Shown here: piece by piece, positions 24,026 through 32,151 of the stretch | Position numbering within the stretch: position 1 is the stretch's first letter | How the letters are laid out: each line of letters opens with the position of its first letter | Assembly (NCBI GenBank): GCA_035707105.1 | Contig: DASSUI010000013.1 | Span: 52,889 to 116,888, forward strand | Origin: JACDAN01 sp035707105 | Lineage (GTDB): Bacteria > Actinomycetota > Thermoleophilia > Gaiellales > Gaiellaceae | DNA length: 64,000 nucleotides | Direction: 5' to 3' | The notes under the pieces: model-generated | Told to the model about the DNA's origin: nothing | The model's database searches: none | The model's input: the letters and a program-made list of their open reading frames with translations, nothing else | Made by a program: the position numbers and the translations under genes

Positions 24026-24704
24026 GCTTGGCACGGTCATCGTCACGGGCGGAGCCTCGGGCCTCGGTGCCGCAGTCGCCGGTGCGGTGCGCGAGGCGGG
24101 CGGCGAGCCGTTCGTGCTCGACCGGGAGCCGCCGCAGCAAGCCATCGCCCACGAGGTGGTCGACCTCGGCGACACGGCGGCCGCGGAGGAGGCCGTCGAG
24201 CGGGCAGCAGGCCAGGACGGTGGGCTCGCTGCCGTCGTCACCTGCGCGGGGACGGACGTCTGCGGCCCGCTCGACCGGATCCCGACCGCGGACTGGGAGC
24301 GCGTCGTCCGCGTGAACCTGCTCGGGACGGCGGCGGTCGTCCGCGCCGCGCTCCCGCACCTCGAGCGCTCGCAGGGCCGCGTCGTCACGGTCGCCTCGAC
24401 ACTCGGCCTCCGCGGCGTCGGCGACGCCACGGCCTACTGCGCGAGCAAGTTCGGCGTCGTCGGCTTCACCCAGGCGCTCGCCGCCGAGACCGCGGGGCGC
24501 GTCGGCGTCACGCTGCTGGTCCCCGGCGGGATGCAGACCGCCTTCTTCGACGGGCGCCCCGACAAGTACCGCCCGCCGGCCGACGCGCAGCTCACCGATC
24601 CGGCCGACGTCGCGGCCGCGGTGCTCTTCGTGCTCCGGCAGCCGCCGGGCTGCGAGGTGCGCGAGCTGCTGATCGCCCCGTCCACGGAAGGGTCGTGGCC
24701 GTGA
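24018..24704 (+). CDS. Short-chain dehydrogenase/reductase
   Basis: 228-residue classical SDR. The nucleotide-binding TGGASGLG near the N-terminus, TCAGTDV in place of NNAG, the catalytic serine in TVASTLG and YCASK near residue 142 are all present. It is too short and has the wrong motif layout for the HldD epimerase (an extended SDR). It may oxidise or reduce a heptose intermediate, but that is context only. GTG start 8 bases before the hldE-like stop; its own stop lies inside the following GT9 gene. Confidence 0.85.
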   Translation: MRELGTVIVTGGASGLGAAVAGAVREAGGEPFVLDREPPQQAIAHEVVDLGDTAAAEEAVERAAGQDGGLAAVVTCAGTDVCGPLDRIPTADWERVVRVNLLGTAAVVRAALPHLERSQGRVVTVASTLGLRGVGDATAYCASKFGVVGFTQALAAETAGRVGVTLLVPGGMQTAFFDGRPDKYRPPADAQLTDPADVAAAVLFVLRQPPGCEVRELLIAPSTEGSWP

Positions 24705-25627
24705 GGACTGTGCTCGCGCTTCGCGCCTTGGGGCTCGGTGACCTCCTCACCGCGGTCCCCGCCCTGCGGGCACTCGCGCGCGCGTTCCCGGGACGAAGGC
24801 GGATTCTCGCCGCTCCGCGCGGCCTCGCTCCGCTCGCTCTGCACGCCGGCGTGGTGGACGTGGTGCAGGACACCCGGCCGCTCGCGCCGCTCGACCGGGC
24901 GCTCCACCGCGCCGACCTCGCCGTGAACCTTCACGGCAAGGGGCCGCAGAGCCGGTGCCTGCTCGCGGCGGCGCGGCCTCGAAGGCTCATCTCGTTCGGC
25001 GGCGACGGGCCTGAGTGGACACCCGACGAGCACGAGGTCGCCCGCTGGTGCCGGCTGCTGCGGGAGAGCGGCATCTCGGCCGACCCGACGGATCTCGACG
25101 TGGCTCGGCCGGCCCGGCCGGTTCCCGCGGTCGCCGTGGGCGCAACGCTCGTGCACCCCGGCGCGGCAAGCGGGTCGCGGCGCTGGCCGGTGGAACGCTT
25201 CGCCGCCGTCGCCCGTGCCGAGCGGGCGGCCGGACGCCACGTGTTGGTCACGGGCGGCCCGGACGAGGTCGGACTGGCTCGGTCCCTCGGCGAGCTGGCC
25301 GGCCTGCCGAACGAAGCAGTGCTCGCGGGGCGAACGGATCTCCTCGACCTCGCCGCGCTCGTCGCAGCGGCAGGTCGTGTGGTGTGCGGGGACACAGGCG
25401 TCGCCCACCTCGCCACCGCCTTCCGGACTGCCTCCGTCGTCCTCTTCGGCCCCGTCTCACCGGAGCTCTGGGGTCCGCCGCCCGACCGGCCGTGGCACAG
25501 GGCCCTCTGGGCCGGGCGGAGCGGCGACCCGCACGGCGACCGGCCGGACCCCGGCCTGCTCGAGATCCACGTGTCGGATGCTCTCGGCGCCCTCTACGGG
25601 CTCGACTCGGCCCGCGCGGCGGCATGA
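24695..25627 (+). CDS. Family 9 glycosyltransferase (ADP-heptose transferase-like), copy 2
   Basis: 310-residue GT9 enzyme. It starts LALRALGLGDLLTAVPALRAL, the canonical heptosyltransferase N-terminus with its catalytic aspartate, and contains LVHPGAASGSRRWP and VVCGDTGVAHLATAF in the donor-binding domain, then LFGPVSPELWGPP. It differs clearly from the GT9 at 18906, so two distinct heptose (or related) transfers are implied. GTG start overlapping the SDR gene by 10 bases; the ATGA overlap leads to the radical SAM gene. Confidence 0.92.
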   Translation: MAVRTVLALRALGLGDLLTAVPALRALARAFPGRRRILAAPRGLAPLALHAGVVDVVQDTRPLAPLDRALHRADLAVNLHGKGPQSRCLLAAARPRRLISFGGDGPEWTPDEHEVARWCRLLRESGISADPTDLDVARPARPVPAVAVGATLVHPGAASGSRRWPVERFAAVARAERAAGRHVLVTGGPDEVGLARSLGELAGLPNEAVLAGRTDLLDLAALVAAAGRVVCGDTGVAHLATAFRTASVVLFGPVSPELWGPPPDRPWHRALWAGRSGDPHGDRPDPGLLEIHVSDALGALYGLDSARAAA

Positions 25628-26631
25628 CCGCGACGACGCCGCCGCTTCCGCGCGAGCTCCAGCTCGAGGTCACGGGCGCCTGCAACCTCGCCTGCAAGAT
25701 GTGCCTGGTCCGCTACCGGCCGAAGCTCGGGAGGCGCGAGGGAGCGATGTGCTTCCACGTCTTCAAGGCCGTCGTGGACGACCTTCCCGAACTGGAGAAG
25801 CTGACGCTGCAGGGGCTCGGCGAACCGCTGCTCGCGCGCGACTTCGACGAGATGGTCGAGTACGCATGCGCCCGCGGGATCCGGGTCGGGTTCAACACCA
25901 ACGGCACCCTCCTTACGCGCGAGCGCGCCGAGCGCCTGGTCGCGGCCGGCGTCGACTGGCTCCACATCTCGCTCGACGGCGCGACGAAGGAGACGTACGA
26001 GGGGGTCCGCGACGGGTCCGACTTCGAGCGGGTGACGACCAACATCGCCGCCCTCGTGGACGTCCGGCTGGCGCACGGCACCGGCCGGCCGACGATCCAG
26101 CTCGTCTTCGTCGCGATGCGTCGCAACCTCCACGAGCTCTCGGCCCTCGTGCGGCTCGCCGCCGACCTCGGCGTGGAGAGCGTCTGGGTTCAGAACCTCT
26201 CCCACTCCTTCTCGGACACGGACCCGTCCGGCGGCTACGCCGAGATCCGGAGATTCGCCGCCGCCGAGGCGCTGTGGGCGGCGCCGAATCCCCAGGCCGT
26301 GCGACGCTTCGAGGACGCGCAGGCGCTCGCGAACGAGCTCGGAATCGACCTGCGGCTGCCGCGCCTCGAAGAGCCTCCGCCGGTGAACAGGCCGACGGGC
26401 TCGCCCGGCTGCCACTGGCCGTTCGAGTCGGCGTACGTGACGCACGACGGGGACGTCCAGCCCTGCTGCATGGTCATGGGCGCCGACCGCGCGGTTCTCG
26501 GCAACGCGGAACGCTCCGGCTTCGCGACGGTGTGGCGGAACGACGAGTACGAGGCGTTCCGCGAGGCGCTCCTCACGGAGCACCCGCCCGAGGTCTGCTC
26601 GGGCTGCTCGCTCTACCGGCGGGTCTTCTAG
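25624..26631 (+). CDS. Radical SAM protein with SPASM-like C-terminus
   Basis: 335 residues. The radical SAM cluster motif CNLACKMC has C20, C24 and C27, followed by GLGEPLL, FNTNGTLL and WLHISLDGA, the usual barrel signatures. The C-terminal region has further cysteines (SPGCHWPF, QPCCMVMG, CSGCSLYRR) as in SPASM domains that hold an extra iron-sulfur cluster. Related proteins modify peptides or oxidise sugars and cyclitols. It closes the glycan operon, overlapping the upstream GT9 gene, so modification of the glycan or its carrier is plausible. The stop overlaps the convergent HtrA stop. Confidence 0.88.
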   Translation: MTATTPPLPRELQLEVTGACNLACKMCLVRYRPKLGRREGAMCFHVFKAVVDDLPELEKLTLQGLGEPLLARDFDEMVEYACARGIRVGFNTNGTLLTRERAERLVAAGVDWLHISLDGATKETYEGVRDGSDFERVTTNIAALVDVRLAHGTGRPTIQLVFVAMRRNLHELSALVRLAADLGVESVWVQNLSHSFSDTDPSGGYAEIRRFAAAEALWAAPNPQAVRRFEDAQALANELGIDLRLPRLEEPPPVNRPTGSPGCHWPFESAYVTHDGDVQPCCMVMGADRAVLGNAERSGFATVWRNDEYEAFREALLTEHPPEVCSGCSLYRRVF

Positions 26632-27845
26632 CTCTGGGCGTCGAGGGCGGTGGCCGGCTGCCGCCCGAGCTTGACCTTGAAGCTGCGCCGCTCGTCGCCG
26701 CGGTAGGCCTCGATCGTGATCTGGTCGCCGACCTTCCGGCCCATGATGGCCCGCCGCAGGTCCTGTGTCCGCGAGACCGGCTTGCCGTCGATCTCCACGA
26801 TGAAGTCACCGCCGAGCAGGTAGCTCTGCCCGTCGATCACGACCTCGCGGGTTCCGGCCCGAAGGCCCGCCCTGTCCGAGCCGCTCCCGTCGTAGACGCG
26901 CACGACCAGCAGCCCACGGTCCGCCGGCAGGTTGAAAAGCTGGGCGATTTCCTTGTCGATCTCCTGCGCGCCGACACCGATGAACGGGTGCTCGACCTTG
27001 CCCTCGGCGATCAGCTGAGAGACGACGTTCCGGACCGTGTTCATCGGCACCGCGAACCCGATGCCGATGTTGCCGCCCGAGCCCGTGTTCCCGGTCGCGA
27101 TCGCAGTGTTGACGCCGATGGCCGCGCCGTTGGCGGCGATCAGCGGCCCGCCGGAGTTCCCGCTGTTGATCGACGCGTCAGTCTGGATCACGTCGTCGAT
27201 CGTGAAGTCGTTGGGTGCCTGGAGCGGGCGGTGGAGCGCGGACACGATCCCCGCCGTCACGCTTCGCTCCAGCCCGAGCGGGTTACCGATCGCGACGACG
27301 GAGTCGCCGACGCGCACGCCGTCCGAGTTCCCGAGCTCGAGCGGCCGCAACGCCCGCGCGTCGACGTTCACCTTCAGGACGGCGATGTCGGTCGAGGGAT
27401 CGGTGCCGATCACCCTTGCCCGCACGCTGTCGCGGTTCGAGAAGCTCACCTCGATCTGCTGCGCGCCTTCCACCACGTGGTAGTTCGTGACGATCCGCCC
27501 GGCCGTGTCGATCACGAACCCGGAGCCGAGGGCCTGCTGGCGCTGCTGCTCCGGGAAGCCGAACGGGTTCAGAAAGGGGTCGGGCTCGACCTGCTGGATG
27601 CTCGTGGTCGTGATCTGCACCACCCCGGGCGCGCTCCGCCGGTAGATCTCGTTCACCGACAGCCGACGGTCCTGCGCGAAGTCGGCGGGGGCCGACGACT
27701 CGAGCGAGGTCACGGGCACCTGGACCGTCTGGGTGTCGTCGAAGACGTCGAGGAGTGCGGCACCCGCGAGCGCAACCCCGCCCCCCACCACTGCTGCGAT
27801 GAGAAGCGGGGCCGCGCTGGAGAGAACGCGGGGAGGTCTCAGCAC
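26628..27845 (-). CDS. HtrA/DegP-like S1C serine protease, membrane-anchored
   Basis: 405 residues from a GTG start. One transmembrane segment at about 10-32 anchors the protease outside the membrane. The catalytic triad is H123 (NYHVV), D153 (STDIAVLKV) and S231 (GNSGGPL). One PDZ domain follows (about 300-395, with DRAGLRAG and GGDFIVEIDG). It degrades or refolds damaged envelope proteins. A pair of GTTAA motifs 22 bases apart lies 44-71 bases upstream and resembles the CTTA repeats in front of the MprAB-like genes. Gene identity is secure; a subfamily is not assigned. Confidence 0.94.
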   Translation of the reverse strand: MLRPPRVLSSAAPLLIAAVVGGGVALAGAALLDVFDDTQTVQVPVTSLESSAPADFAQDRRLSVNEIYRRSAPGVVQITTTSIQQVEPDPFLNPFGFPEQQRQQALGSGFVIDTAGRIVTNYHVVEGAQQIEVSFSNRDSVRARVIGTDPSTDIAVLKVNVDARALRPLELGNSDGVRVGDSVVAIGNPLGLERSVTAGIVSALHRPLQAPNDFTIDDVIQTDASINSGNSGGPLIAANGAAIGVNTAIATGNTGSGGNIGIGFAVPMNTVRNVVSQLIAEGKVEHPFIGVGAQEIDKEIAQLFNLPADRGLLVVRVYDGSGSDRAGLRAGTREVVIDGQSYLLGGDFIVEIDGKPVSRTQDLRRAIMGRKVGDQITIEAYRGDERRSFKVKLGRQPATALDAQS

Positions 27846-27888
27846 GTCGAAGTAGTACCCGTCGCTCTGTTCACCATGGTTGCGCCCG

Positions 27889-27916
27889 GTTAACGGGTCC
27901 TTGTGCCTCTGTTAAG
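27889..27916 (-). promoter_or_regulatory. Possible regulator-binding repeat upstream of htrA
   Basis: GTTAAC (27889-27894) and GTTAAG (27911-27916) are spaced exactly 22 bases apart, two helical turns, in the 77-base gap upstream of the protease. Read on the gene's strand they give CTTAAC and GTTAAC. Only two short sites, so this is tentative. Confidence 0.25.
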
Positions 27917-27922
27917 CGGTCT

Positions 27923-29884
27923 TTAGGTCGTTCTCGCGAGAGACTTCGTGTTCGACCGAAGGACTCTTCCCCCGTCGATCTCGATGAAGAACCTCCGGCC
28001 GGTCGAGGCGGTCAACGACGCGGTGAAGCGATCTCCGCTCGCCCTGACGCGGATGCCGGGCCGGCCCGGGTCGCGCAGCCGCGCGGCATCCGGTGCCGGC
28101 GCGCCCTGCCGCATCGCCTTGCGGGCGCGCCGCCGTGGGCCGGTGCGGACGAAGTGCGCGAGCTCTCGTGCCGCCGCGCGGTTCTCGAACCAGCTGCGCC
28201 CCCGCGCGGTCAGGCCGATCTCGAGTGGCCAGTGGAAGTCGTACCGCGGCAGCCAGTTCCGTCCGAACCCGCCGCCCAGCTCGCAGGCGTCGAAGGGCGG
28301 CTTGGCGATCGGGATCCGGCCTCGCTGGGGCTGCGCCAGCAGGGCGGCCTGCTGGACGGCGCCCCTCGGCACGGTCCCGTAGCCGCCGCTCGTCACCGCG
28401 TCGCCGGCCACCCGGAAGCACCGGGTTTGCAGCCGCTCGGGCAGCGCGCGCTGGAGGCCGGACTCCATCGCCCGCGTGTCGAAGCGGGCGCCGCCCCCTT
28501 CGTAGACGACCACGGTGACGCCGCGCGTCGCGCCGCGCTGGATCGGCTTCGCGTCCGGCCGGACGAGCGGGCGCGGCTGGACGGCGGCGAACCCCTTGGT
28601 CGGGACCCGCTGAGCCCGGCCCACCAGCAGGGCGAGGCGCTCGAAGTCGAGGCCGCGACTCGCGGGAGGGTCACCCACCGGGCGAAGGGCCGCCGCCGCC
28701 GCGAGGACGTCGACGAGCTCCGGCGAGCTGACCGAGACCAGCACGCCCTGACGGCGCAGGAAGGCTGTACGGCCGGCGCCCACGAGCAGCGATCCCTCGG
28801 GCACGTCGGTGGCGAGCTCGGACCCGCGCCACATCGTCGCCGCCCGTGTCCCTTCGAGTACTTGGACGAACCGCTTCGTGTTGTCCCGGAACCGCATGCC
28901 CGCCCTCCGCTTCGTGAGCGAGCCGTAGAACAGGGACACACCCTCGACGACCTCCCACTCGTCGTCGGGGTCCGTCCGGGAGCGGAACTCCTGCACCCTC
29001 GACTCGACGAGCGGGAGGCCGTCATGGACGGAGCCGAGCCACAGTGCGCGTCCGTCGAGGGCCCGCGCCAGGTCGGCGCGGCCGAGCGTCCGGCCCAGGG
29101 CCGCGCCGCCGATCGCCACCGGGCCGCGAGGCGCACGAGGGCCCGAAAGGTCGGCCTCGTCGGCCTGGAGGTTCTCGAGCTTCAGGATCAGCTGGCCGGT
29201 ACCGGGCACGGGGCGGCCGTCGTCCGTCCACCGCGTGTAGACCGGCTCGAAGCTCGTCGCGTCGACCGCGACCTCCTCCGCGCGCAGGTGCGACCTGCCG
29301 TCCTCGGAGCTCGGGCTCCACTCGCCCCCGAGACGGATCCAGCGCACGGGCCGGCCTTCGACGCTGCCCTCGGCGACCACCTTCGCGCGGCCAGTCCTGA
29401 GCGCTTCGCGGTAGCGGTCGGCGAGATCCAGAAGCTGGGTTGACACCTCGCGGGACAGCTCGGCGGCCGACATGACTCTGTCCGACGTGACCTTCCCGCC
29501 GAAGCGGCTCACGTAGCGGGCAGCCCGACCCGGCTCCAGCCAGATCTCGTTCTCGGCGTGGACCGGCGTGACCTCGCCGGTCGAGAGGTCGACAAGCGAG
29601 CCGCCCCAGTCGCCGCGAGTGATGACATGGATCACCGGGCCGTCACCGATCGCCGCGAGTGCGAGATCCACGATGCCGGAAGGTCGGTCGTCCTCGAGCG
29701 AGGCGACGACTGCCGCGCCGGCAACGCCTACCGCCGTCAGCGCGGCGACCGCAAACCGGACCAGCCTGGAACGCCGCGTGGCTCGCCCGGCGTCCGTCAG
29801 GACGCGCTCCCAGTCCCCGTGGTCCTCGGGTTCATCGACGAGCCCGTCGAGTGCTCGGTGAATGGTCTGATGTGACTCGGTCAA
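27923..29884 (-). CDS. Membrane-anchored extracytoplasmic protein paired with an ECF sigma factor
   Basis: 653 residues from a TTG that overlaps the sigma-factor stop (TTGA); no ATG or GTG fits better. A cytoplasmic segment of about 40 residues is followed by one transmembrane helix (41-63) and a large outer domain of nearly 590 residues. The layout, and sequence such as VDLSTGEVTPVHAENEIWL, resemble the CU044_5270-like proteins found next to ECF sigma genes in actinobacteria. The short inner segment could restrain the sigma factor, but it lacks a zinc-finger motif. The outer domain has no enzymatic motif I recognise. Confidence 0.7.
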   Translation of the reverse strand: MTESHQTIHRALDGLVDEPEDHGDWERVLTDAGRATRRSRLVRFAVAALTAVGVAGAAVVASLEDDRPSGIVDLALAAIGDGPVIHVITRGDWGGSLVDLSTGEVTPVHAENEIWLEPGRAARYVSRFGGKVTSDRVMSAAELSREVSTQLLDLADRYREALRTGRAKVVAEGSVEGRPVRWIRLGGEWSPSSEDGRSHLRAEEVAVDATSFEPVYTRWTDDGRPVPGTGQLILKLENLQADEADLSGPRAPRGPVAIGGAALGRTLGRADLARALDGRALWLGSVHDGLPLVESRVQEFRSRTDPDDEWEVVEGVSLFYGSLTKRRAGMRFRDNTKRFVQVLEGTRAATMWRGSELATDVPEGSLLVGAGRTAFLRRQGVLVSVSSPELVDVLAAAAALRPVGDPPASRGLDFERLALLVGRAQRVPTKGFAAVQPRPLVRPDAKPIQRGATRGVTVVVYEGGGARFDTRAMESGLQRALPERLQTRCFRVAGDAVTSGGYGTVPRGAVQQAALLAQPQRGRIPIAKPPFDACELGGGFGRNWLPRYDFHWPLEIGLTARGRSWFENRAAARELAHFVRTGPRRRARKAMRQGAPAPDAARLRDPGRPGIRVRASGDRFTASLTASTGRRFFIEIDGGRVLRSNTKSLARTT

Positions 29885-30369
29885 TGGTCCATCTCCTCGA
29901 GGCGTCGTCGAAGGGTCTGGTGCGCGCCGTGCAGGCTGGCCGCGACCGTGCCGGGCTTGACGCCGAGCGCTTCGGCAATCGACCGGTAGTCGAGGTCGGC
30001 GTAGTAGCGGAGGAAGAGCGCGTGGCGCTGCCGCTCCGGGAGAGACGCGACGAGCGTCCAGAGGTCGCCGTTCGGCGGCGTGGCCGGCGCGGCGATCTCG
30101 ACGTCTCCGACCGGAAGCTCGGTCGCGCCGCGTCTCCGCTTGCGCGCCGCGTTGACGACGATCCTCCAGAGCCACGGCTCGATGTCGGGACCGCCGCGGT
30201 ACCGCCTCCGGTGGCGGACCGCCCGGACGAACGCATCGTGTACGGCGTCCCGCGCGGCGTCGGCGTCTCCGACGATCGCCGTCGCCACGCGCAGGAACAT
30301 CGGGTACCGCTCGCGGTACGCCTTCTCGATCTGCGCGAGCACGGCGTCGGCCCGCGTGGCGGTGTCCAC
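29881..30369 (-). CDS. ECF RNA polymerase sigma factor
   Basis: 162-residue ECF sigma factor. Region 2 spans about 15-80 (AVHDAFVRAVRHRRRY, PWLWRIVVNAARKRRR) and region 4 about 105-158 (LVASLPERQRHALFLRYYADL, LGVKPGTVAASLHGAHQTLRR). Such factors redirect RNA polymerase in response to envelope signals. GTG start. The overlapping TTGA junction couples it to the membrane protein downstream, its probable controller. No matching promoter was recognised upstream. Confidence 0.92.
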   Translation of the reverse strand: MDTATRADAVLAQIEKAYRERYPMFLRVATAIVGDADAARDAVHDAFVRAVRHRRRYRGGPDIEPWLWRIVVNAARKRRRGATELPVGDVEIAAPATPPNGDLWTLVASLPERQRHALFLRYYADLDYRSIAEALGVKPGTVAASLHGAHQTLRRRLEEMDH

Positions 30370-30382
30370 GCCCTACATGATC

Positions 30383-30396
30383 CCGCCGATCGGCGG
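30383..30396. terminator. Palindromic hairpin between pit and the ECF sigma gene
   Basis: CCGCCGATCGGCGG followed on the plus strand by TTTCTTT. It sits 6 bases past the pit stop codon. The T-run is on the plus-strand side, so for the minus-strand pit transcript it is a stem without a T-run. Confidence 0.45.
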
Positions 30397-30401
30397 TTTC
30401 T

Positions 30402-31496
30402 TTAGGCGCGGCTCGCCGCGACCCGCAGGCGCCTCGCCTGGACCGAGCGCGCCGTGAACGCCAGCGCGGCGATTCCCGCAGTGAACGCAGCGACGAGAAA
30501 CGCGCCGCCCGGGAGCCGCGTCAGCGTCTCCATCCCGGCGCCGACGCCCGCCGCGCAGGGAATCGTCAGCACCCAGGCGAGGAGGATGTTGCCGGCGACG
30601 CCCCAGCGGACCGCCGAGAGCCGGCTCGAAGCGCCGGCGCCGAGCACCGAGCCGCTGATCACGTGCGTCGTCGAGACCGGGAAGCCCTGGTGCGCGGTCG
30701 TCCAGAGGATCGCCGCGCAGGCCGTCTGGGCGGCGAAGCCCTGCGGGGGCTCGAGCTTGGCGACCCGGGTGCCGAGCGTCTTGATGATCCGCCAGCCGCC
30801 GGCGTAGGTGCCGAAGCCCATTGCGGCCGCGGCGCTGACGATCACCCACGTCGGCGGCCGCTCGAAGTCCGGCGAGAGGTGCCCTGAGGCGACAAGCGCC
30901 AGCGACATGATTCCCATCGTCTTCTGGGCGTCGTTCGTCCCGTGCGTGAAGGCGACGAAGCCGCCCGAGACGAGCTGGAGACGCCTGAAGATGCGGTTGA
31001 CGAGCCCGGGCGCGCGCCTCGCGATGATCCAGAGGACGCCGATCATGAGGATCGCCGCCACGAACGCGCCCAGCGCGGGAGCGAGGAGCGACGGGATGAG
31101 CACCTTTTCGCGCAGGCCGGCCCACTGCACGACGTCGAAGCCTTCGGCAGCCACGGCCGAGCCGAGCATCCCGCCGATCAGCGCGTGGCTCGAGCTCGAC
31201 GGCAGGCCGGCGTACCAGGTGATGAGGTTCCAGATGATCGCCCCGACGAGCCCCGCGAGGACGATCTCGAGCGTGATGATCTCCTGGTCGACGATGCCCT
31301 TGGCGATCGTCGCCGCCACCTCGAAGGAGACGAACGCGCCGAGGAAGTTCAGGACCGCGGCGCTGATCACCGCTGTCCGGGGGGAGAGCGCCTTCGTCGA
31401 CACCGAGGTCGCGATCGCGTTCGCCGTGTCGTGGAAGCCGTTCGTGAAGTCGAAGAAGAGCGCGACGGCGATGACGGCTAAGAGCGTCAGCTCCAC
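30402..31496 (-). CDS. pit: PiT-family inorganic phosphate transporter
   Basis: 364-residue integral membrane protein with about ten hydrophobic segments. The duplicated PiT signatures are FDFTNGFHDTANAIAT near the N-terminus and AFTHGTNDAQKTMG in the second half, with PSSSSHALIG and PVSTTHVISG in matching positions. These low-affinity, proton- or cation-coupled carriers import metal phosphate. GTG start. It lies 9 bases after the DUF47 gene and behind phoU, at the end of the pst cluster, so its expression may be tied to the PHO regulon. Confidence 0.94.
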   Translation of the reverse strand: MELTLLAVIAVALFFDFTNGFHDTANAIATSVSTKALSPRTAVISAAVLNFLGAFVSFEVAATIAKGIVDQEIITLEIVLAGLVGAIIWNLITWYAGLPSSSSHALIGGMLGSAVAAEGFDVVQWAGLREKVLIPSLLAPALGAFVAAILMIGVLWIIARRAPGLVNRIFRRLQLVSGGFVAFTHGTNDAQKTMGIMSLALVASGHLSPDFERPPTWVIVSAAAAMGFGTYAGGWRIIKTLGTRVAKLEPPQGFAAQTACAAILWTTAHQGFPVSTTHVISGSVLGAGASSRLSAVRWGVAGNILLAWVLTIPCAAGVGAGMETLTRLPGGAFLVAAFTAGIAALAFTARSVQARRLRVAASRA

Positions 31497-31505
31497 CGGC
31501 GGAGG

Positions 31506-32123
31506 TCAGAGGTTCTTGACGACGATGTTGCCGACCACGTCGCCGGCCGTCTCGCACGCGTCGATCGCGTCCTCGAGCGCGTCGAAGATGTCCTTCCAAC
31601 GGATCACCTCGACGGGATCGACGTGGTTCTCGAAGAGGCCTGCGATCGCTCCGCGCAGGATCTGGTCGGCCTCGTCCTCCAGCCGCTTGACCTCGACCAG
31701 GTAGCGCTCGACGTTGCGGAGGCCGCGGAGCTCGGCCAGGGCCTTGGCGAGGTTCTCCGCCGCCGCGAGGAGCACGCGGCACTGCTCGAGCGCCGGCTCC
31801 ATCGGGCGGTCGACCTTGTAGAGCGTGAGCAGGTCGGAGGCGTTCTCGATGAAGTCGACGACGTCGTCGATCGCCTTCGCGAGTTCGTAGATGTCCTCCC
31901 GGTCGAAGGGAGTGATGTACTGGGTGTTGAGGAGGTCGATGATCTCCCGGGTCAGATCGTCGCCCCGGTTCTCCAGCTCCTTTACCTCCGCCTGGCGCAC
32001 CTCGCGCTCCGGGAAGCTCCGGAACCGCGTCTCGACGAGGCGCGCCGCCTCGAGCGCGTTCTCGCCGGCGGCGGCGAAGAGATCGTAGAACTCATTGGTC
32101 CGCGGGACCAGGGAGAGCTTCAT
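31506..32123 (-). CDS. DUF47/PhoU-like Pit accessory protein
   Basis: 205-residue all-helical protein of the DUF47 family (TIGR00153 type), which is regularly encoded next to Pit transporters and modulates them. Features are LVPRTNEFYDLFAAAGEN at the start, EVKELENRGDDLTREI and the acidic metal-binding repeats IDDVVDFIENASD and DALEDAIDACETA. I chose the ATG at 32123 because the family begins there (MKLSLVPR); the frame remains open 75 bases further upstream. It lies between phoU and pit. Confidence 0.9.
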   Translation of the reverse strand: MKLSLVPRTNEFYDLFAAAGENALEAARLVETRFRSFPEREVRQAEVKELENRGDDLTREIIDLLNTQYITPFDREDIYELAKAIDDVVDFIENASDLLTLYKVDRPMEPALEQCRVLLAAAENLAKALAELRGLRNVERYLVEVKRLEDEADQILRGAIAGLFENHVDPVEVIRWKDIFDALEDAIDACETAGDVVGNIVVKNL

Positions 32124-32151
32124 GCGCGCGGAACCGTAACGGCTGAGGCGG

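Noticed and set aside
24018..24704. The SDR as an HldD-type ADP-heptose 6-epimerase
   Set aside because: It is 228 residues with a classical SDR YxxxK layout; HldD is an extended SDR of about 310 residues with a C-terminal substrate domain that is absent here.
27869..27875. GTTCACC near the HtrA start as a PHO box
   Set aside because: A single copy on the opposite strand to the gene with no second unit at 11 bases; expected by chance in this base composition.
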